NCBI GenBank assembly: GCA_023485185.1
Contig: JAMCZP010000142.1
Coordinates: 1-10,534 of the forward strand
Length of the DNA stretch: 10,534 bases
Direction of reading: 5' to 3'
Origin: Gammaproteobacteria bacterium
Lineage (GTDB): Bacteria; Pseudomonadota; Gammaproteobacteria; Pseudomonadales; Halomonadaceae
Shown: positions 1-5,642 of the stretch, piece by piece
Layout: the number at the start of each line of letters is the position of its first letter
Numbering within the stretch: the first letter of the stretch is position 1
The notes under the pieces: generated by a model
What the model was told of the DNA's origin: nothing
What the model saw: only the letters and a program-made list of their open reading frames with translations
Database searches by the model: none
Position numbers and translations under genes: made by a program

Positions 1-44
1 GATGCCAGTACCCGTATCGCTCCCTAATCTCAGCCGCTTTAAGC

Positions 45-73
45 AAAAACGCCCCCGAAGTGCCGGGGGCGTT
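45..73 (-). terminator. Rho-independent terminator
   Basis: A perfect 10-bp stem (48-57 AACGCCCCCG pairing with 64-73 CGGGGGCGTT) closes a 6-nt loop. Read on the minus strand it is followed by a run of five T, so it fits as the terminator of the dioxygenase gene ending at 121. The palindrome could also end a plus-strand gene entering from the left, but the plus-strand side has no real T tract. Confidence 0.8.
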
Positions 74-120
74 GGTGTTGCTAGGCTCTCAATTTACTGA
101 GCGAGTCATGACCGAGCGTA

Positions 121-915
121 TCAGACGCTCTCATTGAGAACCGCTTCCGGGAAGTAGCGACGCAACATCCGGTTCTGAAACGCATCCACGAAGCGGCTAT
201 TGATGATAATGATGAACCGCTCGAAGGGTGCCTCGCTGTCGAGCTGTTCGATGCCGTCGACACTGTGGAATAGCCGGTCATCGCGCAGATGAAGAATATC
301 ACCCGGATTGAGGGTGATATCGACTAAGGGTTGCGTGCCAGCCTTGTCGCCGTAGAGGTGGTTTTCACCTCCTGCTACGTTTTCTCGATTGAGGACCAGA
401 ATGCTGAGGGCCTTGCAGCCATCGGCATGAATCCCCTGCCCCTGAAGGGGGTCGATGCTGCCTTCTCCGCGCACCCCGGTGATCTGCATCAGGATGGGTT
501 CGTGCGCCCCGATACTCCAAAGCCTTGCCCAGGCGCGAACGAAGGCCTTCACATCCGGGCGTGCCATGAATTCCCTTGTCAGCGGATCATAGTACCGCAG
601 GCGATCCGCCATGCTTTCCGCGTCGTTGAAGGCTCCTCCCTGGGCCATGGGGCATTGGCCCATGTCTTCGACATCTCCCTGATCATTCAGGGCGAGCCAG
701 GACATCCGCTTCCACCGCTGGTTAACATAGGGATCACGCGGCAGGTCCGCAGTAAATCCCTGCCAGGCGGTCAGGTCAATTCGCTCCCGAATATCGGTTT
801 TGGCCCACTCTTGATGCCTTAGCGCCTCGGTCACGCCCGGATGCCAATAATCGGTGAGTGAATCGTTAGGCATGAAGGCGAGATCGAAACCGTGCTTGAG
901 GGTATCGAGTTTCAT
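121..915 (-). CDS. 2OG-Fe(II) dioxygenase family protein (PF10014-like)
   Basis: A 264-residue cytoplasmic protein that resembles the 2OG-Fe dioxygenase family, which includes the Bacillus L-isoleucine 4-hydroxylase. Such enzymes couple 2-oxoglutarate decarboxylation to hydroxylation of a substrate, often a free amino acid. The iron facial triad is visible: H163 and D165 in GIHADG, and H217 in LFHSVDG. R233 in FERFIIII is the probable 2-oxoglutarate-binding arginine. The GGENHLY segment (182-188) after the HxD motif is typical of the family. No signal peptide or membrane segment is seen. The ATG at 915 is preceded by a good Shine-Dalgarno sequence (CAGGAG, 925-930). The gene stands alone, is divergent from the PAS-GGDEF-EAL gene, and ends at the terminator at 45-73. 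The actual substrate cannot be read from the sequence, and no amino-acid exporter or pathway gene lies beside it. Confidence 0.8.
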   Translation of the reverse strand: MKLDTLKHGFDLAFMPNDSLTDYWHPGVTEALRHQEWAKTDIRERIDLTAWQGFTADLPRDPYVNQRWKRMSWLALNDQGDVEDMGQCPMAQGGAFNDAESMADRLRYYDPLTREFMARPDVKAFVRAWARLWSIGAHEPILMQITGVRGEGSIDPLQGQGIHADGCKALSILVLNRENVAGGENHLYGDKAGTQPLVDITLNPGDILHLRDDRLFHSVDGIEQLDSEAPFERFIIIINSRFVDAFQNRMLRRYFPEAVLNESV

Positions 916-936
916 GTGGCTATTCTCCTGTTAACT

Positions 937-978
937 GGGCGGAATTGCCCTATGTGGCCGGTGCAAACACCGCGGCCA
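937..978 (-). promoter_or_regulatory. Leader hairpins before the dioxygenase gene
   Basis: Between the likely promoter region and the Shine-Dalgarno of the dioxygenase gene are two adjacent inverted repeats. One pairs TGGCC+GGTG (955-963) with CACC+GGCCA (968-978) across a CAAA loop with a 2-nt bulge. The other is GGGC/GCCC (937-950). Upstream on the minus strand is a perfect TTGACA (1011-1016) that could be a -35 box, but no convincing -10 follows at the right distance. I recognise no known riboswitch class; the hairpins may only affect mRNA stability. Confidence 0.3.
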
Positions 979-1079
979 ACAGGAAGAAAATGAAAAGATT
1001 TGCAAGGTTATGTCAAAACAATGTACGCAAAAAGAGCATTTTTGTTGAAAAAAGAATCAAACCGTTGATGAGGCATATG

Positions 1080-1113
1080 TGTAGGTTATCTCCTACGATT
1101 GGATGTAGGATAA
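1080..1113. promoter_or_regulatory. Repeated TGTAGG elements, candidate operator
   Basis: The divergent intergenic region holds TGTAGGTTATC (1080-1090) and TGTAGGATAATC (1104-1115), a direct repeat 24 bp apart. The first also forms an inverted repeat with CCTAC at 1092-1096 (GTAGG-ttatct-CCTAC), and that half-site in turn mirrors the second copy. This clustering of one half-site suggests binding of a dimeric regulator. A TATGAT box at 1141-1146 could be the -10 of the plus-strand gene, with no good -35, consistent with an activator-dependent promoter. The regulator is unknown. Confidence 0.4.
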
Positions 1114-1171
1114 TCACAATAGAGTGACGATTGTTGCCATTATGATGGTTACTGACAGTTTTTTTCTTTAA

Positions 1172-3049
1172 GTGAATCCCATGACTGCCAGCGATTCCCG
1201 ACATCACAGAGATCCGGCACGCCTGAAGAAGAACCGCAGGGCGTTTTCCGGTGCGTTGATGTTGAACATGTCAAAGGCACCTTCAACGGATGGCAGCGAT
1301 TCGCATGATGCCGGCAGGCAAGAAGTCGAGTTAGTCCGCCGCCAGTATCTGGAGAGTGAACAGCGCTTTCGCGCCCTGCTGGAGAGTCTGCCGAAAGTGG
1401 CGGTTCAGGGCTATGACCGTGATCGGCGGGTAATTTACTGGAATGAAAGTAGCACTCGTCTTTATGGCTATACCGCTAAAGAAGCCCTGGGACAATTACT
1501 GGAAGACCTGATCATTCCTGACGTCATGCGTGATGGCGTGATCCTGGCGCATGGTGCCTGGATTAAACAAGGGATTGAGATACCTGCTGGTGAACTCGAA
1601 CTCAAGCACAAAACCGGTGAACGAGTACCGGTCTTTTCGCAGCATCTGATGCTCAATGAGCATACCGACTCCCCCTTGATGTTCTGCGTGGATGTCGATC
1701 TTTCCGACCAAAAGCGTGCCCACCGTGACTTGGAATTCGCCACCCGTTTCGACAGGCTCACCCATCTCCCTAATCGCCAGACCTTCGAGGCCGACCTGGA
1801 CAGTCTGTTGGATTCCTGCCGACGCCAGGGCAATGGCCTGGCAACCCTCTACCTGGATATCGATCACTTCGTCGAGATCAATGATGCCCTTGGCTATGAT
1901 CAGGGTGATCACCTGCTCGTTGAGCTGAGTCGGCGACTGAAAGAGTGCCAGCGAGTCACTGACCTGGTGTCCAGAGTCTCTAGTGATGAGTTCGTGCTGG
2001 CCTTTCCCGGCGTCCACTTGGAGGCCGATGTCAGACGGGTCGTTCGTCATGTCCAGAATGTCTTTCTGGAACCCTTCGTTCTGGATGGTCGGGAGCGCCA
2101 GGTCACGGCCTGCCTGGGTGTAGCGCTGTTTCCCGAGAATGGTGAAACGTCACGCGAGTTGATCCGTAATGCTGATGTCGCCAAGAATCGTGCCAAACTG
2201 GAGGGCCAGTGTGCTGTACGTTTCTTCCATCAGCAGCTTCATGATGAGCTGGTTCGCCAGCACTATCTCTCGGCGCGCCTCGAGGAAGCCATGGATAACG
2301 CTGAGTTCTTCCTCTACTACCAGCCCCAGGTGTCGGCGGCCAGTGGGCGAATAGAGAATATCGAGGCATTGATACGCTGGAAGCCTGCCGAAGGCCCGAC
2401 GATCTCGCCTGACGAGTTTATCCCGCTGGCCGAACGCTCAGGGTTGATCCATCGCCTGGGCGCCTGGGTCATCGAAGAGGCTTGCCGCCAGCAGGTGGAG
2501 TGGCGTGCCAAGGGGTTTAATCAGCACCGCATCGACATCAATATCTCCGGGCGTCAACTGGTGCGTCCCGGTGCCCTCAAGAGCTTTGAGGACACGCTGC
2601 AGCGTCATGGCTTAGTTCCGCGGGATATCGGCATCGAATTGACCGAGAGTGTCCTGATCGAAGCCGACGAGACTGTCCTCAAGGACCTGCGACGCCTCTA
2701 TCATCGCGGTTTTCGCATTGCTATCGACGACTTCGGGACCGGCTATTCGTCCCTGAGCTACCTCAAACACTTTCCAGCTACCGCCCTGAAAATCGATCGC
2801 TCCTTCATCCACGATGCCCCCACGCAGCCAAAGGATAGGGCCATCATGGAGGGTGCTATTTTCATCGGGCATCGCTTGGGGTTGGAAGTGGTGGCCGAAG
2901 GCGTAGAGAACGCCGAACAGTTGTCACTGCTTCGCGACATGCATTGCGACCTCGTCCAAGGGTTCTACTTCTTCCGCCCGATGCCTGCCCAGGAAATAGA
3001 GCGCCTGCTGAGCGGTTTTGTGCCTAATCATGAAGGGCTTTTGAGCTGA
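1172..3049 (+). CDS. PAS-GGDEF-EAL protein, probable c-di-GMP phosphodiesterase
   Basis: A soluble 625-residue signalling protein. Order: a poorly conserved N-terminus (1-60), a PAS sensor domain (about 62-178), a GGDEF domain (about 190-350) and an EAL domain (about 362-615). The GGDEF active-site motif reads SSDEF (270-274) instead of GG[D/E]EF, so cyclase activity is doubtful. An RxxD inhibitory-site motif (R261, D264) and the metal-binding D229 region remain, and the usual AMYxAK tail motif is AKNRAK. In the EAL domain the catalytic set is complete: E398 in EALIRW, N457, E489, D519-D520 in IDDFGTGYSS, K540, E576 and Q596. It therefore probably degrades c-di-GMP, with PAS and the degenerate GGDEF as regulatory modules. 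No membrane segment is seen. The GTG at 1172 has no clear Shine-Dalgarno; the ATG at 1181 is an equally good start. No clear terminator follows. Confidence 0.9.
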   Translation: MNPMTASDSRHHRDPARLKKNRRAFSGALMLNMSKAPSTDGSDSHDAGRQEVELVRRQYLESEQRFRALLESLPKVAVQGYDRDRRVIYWNESSTRLYGYTAKEALGQLLEDLIIPDVMRDGVILAHGAWIKQGIEIPAGELELKHKTGERVPVFSQHLMLNEHTDSPLMFCVDVDLSDQKRAHRDLEFATRFDRLTHLPNRQTFEADLDSLLDSCRRQGNGLATLYLDIDHFVEINDALGYDQGDHLLVELSRRLKECQRVTDLVSRVSSDEFVLAFPGVHLEADVRRVVRHVQNVFLEPFVLDGRERQVTACLGVALFPENGETSRELIRNADVAKNRAKLEGQCAVRFFHQQLHDELVRQHYLSARLEEAMDNAEFFLYYQPQVSAASGRIENIEALIRWKPAEGPTISPDEFIPLAERSGLIHRLGAWVIEEACRQQVEWRAKGFNQHRIDINISGRQLVRPGALKSFEDTLQRHGLVPRDIGIELTESVLIEADETVLKDLRRLYHRGFRIAIDDFGTGYSSLSYLKHFPATALKIDRSFIHDAPTQPKDRAIMEGAIFIGHRLGLEVVAEGVENAEQLSLLRDMHCDLVQGFYFFRPMPAQEIERLLSGFVPNHEGLLS

Positions 3050-3189
3050 GCCTTGTTGTGATTTGGTTATAAGTTTCCGAGGCTGCCATACCCTGACCTT
3101 CTACACGCCCCGATGCTATTTACTCTCTGGGATTACCCTGTGAGTGTGCTGGGCCGTTATGGGCAAGAGCTGTCATTCAGACGAAACTG

Positions 3190-3267
3190 ATATAACGCCT
3201 GCCGTCACCGGTGACAAAGCCGGAGCGAAGCGGAGGTTTTGGCATCCGGTACACGGCTTGGTTATGC
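3190..3267 (-). repeat. attC site of the higBA cassette
   Basis: A 78-bp imperfect palindrome. On the minus strand it opens with R'' GCATAAC (3261-3267) and closes with R' GTTATAT (3190-3196). Inner arms GCCGTGTACCGG and CCGGTGACGGC pair, with one extra base in the 5' arm, the usual sign of attC polarity. The higA stop codon TAA (3262-3264) lies inside R''. R' departs from GTTRRRY at one position, probably because its last bases come from the flanking target and not from another cassette. Confidence 0.8.
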
Positions 3268-3576
3268 AGCATGTAGCGGCTTGATTCGATCCACTTCTTC
3301 CTTCACCGACTTCGCAGCATTCCAAAGATCAACAGACTGCTGTGCATTCAGCCAGAATTCTGGCGAGTTACCAAACAAGCGAGCAAGCCTGAGCGCCATT
3401 TCAGGGCTAACCGCACGACGTTCGCGCAATAATTCATTAACTGACTGACGAGAGACACCCAAAGCTTCGGCCAACCCCGAAACCGTCAGTCCATAATCCG
3501 GAAGAAAATCTTCCCTCAGCATTTCGCCGGGATGTGTGGGTTTGCGTTGCATACCGGTCGTATTAAGAATAGTCAT
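3262..3576 (-). CDS. higA: HigA-family antitoxin (XRE/HTH)
   Basis: A 104-residue DNA-binding antitoxin. It is expected to neutralise the HigB toxin encoded just upstream and to repress the shared promoter. The family hallmark HPGEMLRED (15-23) is followed by a helix-turn-helix (about 31-52, SGLAEALGVSRQSVNELL) and the SPEMALRLARLFG helix (57-69), then FWLNAQQSVDLW. It follows higB with a 13-nt gap, in the toxin-first order typical of higBA. The ATG at 3576 has a near-perfect Shine-Dalgarno (GAGGTGAT, 3580-3587, GAGG 7 nt from the start), favouring it over Met9. This strong site contrasts with higB, which has none, and should keep antitoxin synthesis in excess. The stop codon overlaps the attC site, so gene and recombination site are fused end to end. 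Confidence 0.92.
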   Translation of the reverse strand: MTILNTTGMQRKPTHPGEMLREDFLPDYGLTVSGLAEALGVSRQSVNELLRERRAVSPEMALRLARLFGNSPEFWLNAQQSVDLWNAAKSVKEEVDRIKPLHAA

Positions 3577-3589
3577 ATCATCACCTCAC

Positions 3590-3871
3590 TCAGTGGTAGT
3601 CACAAACTTCGACTTCATACGAATCGCCACCTTCAAAACGAAAACAGATACGCCACTGATCATTGATTGAAATTACATGCTGCCCCTGCCTGTTTCCCGA
3701 CAGTGGATGAAGGCGATTACCGGGCGGCACTTTCAAATCCTCAAGCTGTTCGGCCAGATCCACGTATTCAAGCTTTCTAGCAGCTCTCGGTGCAACATCT
3801 GCAGGAAATTTCTTTGACTTACCCTTGGAGTAGAGCTCTTGGGTTAGTTTGTCAGCAAAGGATTTGATCAT
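3590..3871 (-). CDS. higB: HigB-family toxin (RelE/ParE fold)
   Basis: A 93-residue toxin. HigB family members are ribosome-dependent mRNA interferases that cut translated mRNA. The conserved segments are present: ARKLEYVDLAEQLEDL (31-46), PPGNRLHPLSGNRQGQ (49-64), INDQWRICFRF (69-79) with the family's W-R pair, and the C-terminal DYH (91-93). The length is normal for the family and the ORF is intact. It is the first gene of the toxin-antitoxin cassette, directly followed by higA. The ATG at 3871 has no Shine-Dalgarno; the -10 box of its promoter ends 7 nt upstream, so the message probably starts at or next to the ATG and is leaderless. Toxin-antitoxin pairs are frequent in chromosomal cassette arrays, where they are thought to stabilise the array. 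The product call is firm; the activity is inferred from the family. Confidence 0.92.
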   Translation of the reverse strand: MIKSFADKLTQELYSKGKSKKFPADVAPRAARKLEYVDLAEQLEDLKVPPGNRLHPLSGNRQGQHVISINDQWRICFRFEGGDSYEVEVCDYH

Positions 3872-3878
3872 GGGGATA

Positions 3879-3907
3879 AGCGTATTCTGTCACGTGACAC
3901 TTGTCAA
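3879..3907 (-). promoter_or_regulatory. higBA promoter with operator in the spacer
   Basis: On the minus strand there is a perfect -35 box TTGACA (3902-3907), a 17-nt spacer, and a weak -10 TACGCT (3879-3884). A perfect 12-bp palindrome, TGTCACGTGACA (3888-3899), fills the spacer, where bound HigA would block RNA polymerase. The predicted transcription start is at about 3871-3872, on the higB ATG. The promoter lies inside the cassette, so this cassette does not depend on an outside promoter. Confidence 0.65.
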
Positions 3908-3925
3908 TGCGACATAGAAGTTACT

Positions 3926-3985
3926 GCATAACGCTAGCCATCAGACGCGCGAAGTACGAGCGTCGGCTGGATGGCATTGTTGGGC
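3926..3985 (-). repeat. attC site of the middle cassette
   Basis: A 60-bp palindromic site. On the minus strand R'' is GCCCAAC (3979-3985) and R' is GTTATGC (3926-3932). Inner arms GCCATCCAG and CTGATGGC pair with one extrahelical C in the 5' arm. A GACGC/GCGTC stem closes the centre. R'' matches the first bases of its own cassette (TTGGGC at 4874-4869). Confidence 0.88.
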
Positions 3986-4001
3986 CTTACCCAAAGAACC
4001 T

Positions 4002-4859
4002 TCAAAGTGGTACCCCAATCTTTGTATGCACTTCTACCGCGTAAGATCTACCATCCAGCTCTTTTAGCTCGAAGCGAGGTTTATCTGGCAGCATGATACC
4101 TTTCTCACGAGCTTTATCGGCAATTTGCTCAATATTTTCCACAACTGCCTGCTCCATTGATTCCAGCTGATCTTTTATGTAATCAGCTTGTCTCACGACG
4201 TCAACACTGATTCCAGACGAAGCGGCACCACCGCCAATTGACGCGTACACAATACCTGGACCGATCTCAACAAAGGTATTAATATTTTTCTTGCGCAGCA
4301 CCTTAACATCTTGATCACTCACACTCTTTGTCAAGCCAATAACGCCATTAAGTCGATACGACTCAATGCTCTGAGGCCAATTCTCGTGCAAGATACGAAT
4401 CATATCCTGCATCGCCCATGCCCCATGCGACAAAACGTTAATCAGGTAGGCGCACTTTGAGTCGAACCTTGCAAAAAGAAGAGGTTCTGTTCTCTCTACA
4501 AAATCATCAGAGTCTACCTTCGCACCCAGATGAAGATGATGGATCCCCCAATGATTCAGAAGAGGGTCATCATAGTCGGCCCGCTTGATAAGTCTGCTCA
4601 AGTAAGGCGTGAGATCGTCTCCGTTCCGGATTGCGGACTCGATACAGGACAGGCCTTGTTGTAATTCAGCTTGGCATTGAAATTCTTTAGAACGATGAAT
4701 CTGCCTGGGCTTTGGTTCGACTAAACGCTTTTTCAAGTTCAAATATATATCGACAATATCCTCATCAGGTCGCGACGAAACCTCATAACCAAGATGAGAA
4801 AGTTCTTGGCGGCGCTCCGAAACCCAGTCCAAATAGAAATTTATCTCTACGTCTCTCAT
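4002..4859 (-). CDS. Cassette protein of unknown function (285 residues)
   Basis: I do not recognise this family. From the ATG at 4859 it is a 285-residue soluble protein, AT-richer than the chromosomal genes around the array. Visible features: a charged N-terminal helix-rich part; a striking NHWGIHHLHLG segment (about 102-112) rich in histidine and aromatic residues; TEPLLFARF (124-132) and INVLSHGAW (140-148); a glycine-rich hydrophobic stretch GPGIVYASIGGGAASSG (200-216); and a predicted helical region after it, ending in a lysine/glutamate-rich tail. No signal peptide is apparent. The frame extends upstream to a GTG at 4886, but that lies inside the preceding attC site, so the ATG at 4859, 15 nt after the cassette boundary, is preferred. 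There is no Shine-Dalgarno and no room for its own promoter within the cassette, so it probably relies on transcription from the cassette to its right. Confidence 0.75.
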   Translation of the reverse strand: MRDVEINFYLDWVSERRQELSHLGYEVSSRPDEDIVDIYLNLKKRLVEPKPRQIHRSKEFQCQAELQQGLSCIESAIRNGDDLTPYLSRLIKRADYDDPLLNHWGIHHLHLGAKVDSDDFVERTEPLLFARFDSKCAYLINVLSHGAWAMQDMIRILHENWPQSIESYRLNGVIGLTKSVSDQDVKVLRKKNINTFVEIGPGIVYASIGGGAASSGISVDVVRQADYIKDQLESMEQAVVENIEQIADKAREKGIMLPDKPRFELKELDGRSYAVEVHTKIGVPL

Positions 4860-4868
4860 ATTGAATCG

Positions 4869-4928
4869 GCCCAACGCTTCAAACACCGGCGGAGCGTAGC
4901 GACGTCCGCGTGCTTTGATTTGTTAAGC
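4869..4928 (-). repeat. attC site of the HEPN cassette
   Basis: A 60-bp palindromic site. On the minus strand R'' is GCTTAAC (4922-4928) and R' is GTTGGGC (4869-4875), both fitting the RYYYAAC/GTTRRRY consensus. Arms CAAAGCAC and GTGTTTG pair with one extrahelical G in the 5' arm; GCGGA/TCCGC forms an inner stem. R'' is the complement of the cassette's own first bases (TTAAGC at 5608-5603). The upstream gene stops only 5 nt before the site. Confidence 0.88.
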
Positions 4929-4933
4929 CTTCC

Positions 4934-5584
4934 TCAGCCACTTTTGGGGAACACTCGTCTTTTCAAGTTACGCACAAACTCATCCATTTTTATGAAATAG
5001 CTAGGAGCTTCAATTTCAGCGATTTGTGCCTGAACCAGCCCATGAAATATTGGCATTTTAGCCATCTCCACCTCCACCTCAGGATTACTGAGCAGCTCAT
5101 TTCCCTGTAACGTTGCGCTGGCAACTGGAACCGAGAGATTTCCAAAAGTGCCTTCTTTATCTGAATGCCCGAAGGGATTTCGAAACTTCTTACGAAAGAA
5201 ATGAAGTACGTCAGCTTCCTCGTTATCGATTAAACCGACCTTTTCCGCTTCATCGATATTCTTCGAAAGGGTCTCCTTCCCATACTTCTTCAGCCCTTCA
5301 TCAGTGTATTGCATTACCAGATTAACCAATTCACTCTCTGACCCAAAAGATTTCTCGTTGCGCTGAGCGTAGGTATATGCAAGTGAATACTTCAGAAGAC
5401 TTTCTAGCAGGTGGTTTGTCAGCGTGATTGCCGCCTGATTTAGACCAAACCCGATACAGCCACATATTTCATAACGGAGAGTGTCCATTTCAGGCCACTC
5501 ATAGGGGTTGCCATACTGGAACTCAACGAGCTTGATCCGTTCGAGAAATTCTTTTGAGTATTCTTCCAACACTGACTCATACAT
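4934..5584 (-). CDS. Cassette protein, HEPN-like with RNxxxH motif
   Basis: A 216-residue, mostly helical, soluble protein and the first gene of the cassette array. I do not recognise an exact family. Residues 135-140 read RNPFGH, an RNxxxH arrangement like the catalytic motif of HEPN-domain RNases, which are common in toxin-antitoxin and phage-defence systems. It follows a helix (DVLHFFRKKF), as in HEPN proteins. A hydrophobic helix-rich segment (about 42-72) could supply the other helices of the bundle. Base composition is AT-richer than the flanking chromosome. The ATG at 5584 lies 24 nt inside the cassette and has no strong Shine-Dalgarno. The promoter at 5614-5642 would start transcription at the cassette boundary. 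No partner antitoxin is in the same cassette, so if it is a toxin it must be held in check otherwise, or be activated on infection. The HEPN assignment rests on one motif and is tentative. Confidence 0.7.
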   Translation of the reverse strand: MYESVLEEYSKEFLERIKLVEFQYGNPYEWPEMDTLRYEICGCIGFGLNQAAITLTNHLLESLLKYSLAYTYAQRNEKSFGSESELVNLVMQYTDEGLKKYGKETLSKNIDEAEKVGLIDNEEADVLHFFRKKFRNPFGHSDKEGTFGNLSVPVASATLQGNELLSNPEVEVEMAKMPIFHGLVQAQIAEIEAPSYFIKMDEFVRNLKRRVFPKSG

Positions 5585-5602
5585 TTGGCACTGCTTTTTT
5601 GG

Positions 5603-5613
5603 GCTTAACAGAT
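5603..5613 (-). other. Cassette entry junction (attI-like or secondary site)
   Basis: The minus strand reads ATCTGTTAAGC, where GTTAAGC (5603-5609) is a GTTRRRY crossover motif at the 5' edge of the first cassette. Upstream there is no palindromic partner and no RYYYAAC box up to about 5900, so this is not another attC. It is either an attI remnant that lost its integrase or a secondary chromosomal target. Joining both outer flanks predicts the empty site as ATCTG|TTATATCAG. Confidence 0.55.
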
Positions 5614-5642
5614 ATTAGACTGCCCATCCTATGCTTGGACAA
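5614..5642 (-). promoter_or_regulatory. Candidate cassette promoter
   Basis: On the minus strand TTGTCC (5637-5642, 4/6 match to TTGACA), a 17-nt spacer and TCTAAT (5614-5619, 5/6 match to TATAAT) form a good sigma-70 promoter. Its expected start, about 7 nt further on, falls at the cassette boundary (about 5607). It is outside the mobile cassettes, in the position of an integron Pc promoter, and would serve any gene placed first in the array. Confidence 0.55.

Larger units (their letters stand above)
3190..5609 (-). mobile_element. Integron cassette array without integrase (CALIN-like), three cassettes
   Basis: Three gene cassettes in one orientation, read from right to left. With the crossover placed at G^TTRRRY, the cassettes span 4875-5608, 3932-4874 and 3196-3931. 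Each begins with bases complementary to the R'' box of its own attC: TTAAGC with GCTTAAC, TTGGGC with GCCCAAC, and TTATGC with GCATAAC. Each gene stops 0-16 nt before its attC. This register is what IntI-mediated insertion of circular cassettes leaves behind and is very hard to obtain by chance. No tyrosine recombinase ORF is visible on either side, including the plus strand to the right, where a divergent intI would be expected. The array sits between the GGDEF-EAL gene and a decayed panE fragment. Confidence 0.85.

Noticed and set aside
1..27. Possible tail of a plus-strand gene (ASTRIAP then TAA at 25-27) before the terminator
   Set aside because: Only eight codons are visible, which is too little to support a coding call.
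331..822. Plus-strand open frame of 163 codons
   Set aside because: It is antisense to the dioxygenase gene, whose motifs are clear.
3035..3060. Imperfect inverted repeat AAGG-CT/AGCCTT over the stop of the GGDEF-EAL gene as a terminator
   Set aside because: The stem is short with a bulge, and no T run follows.
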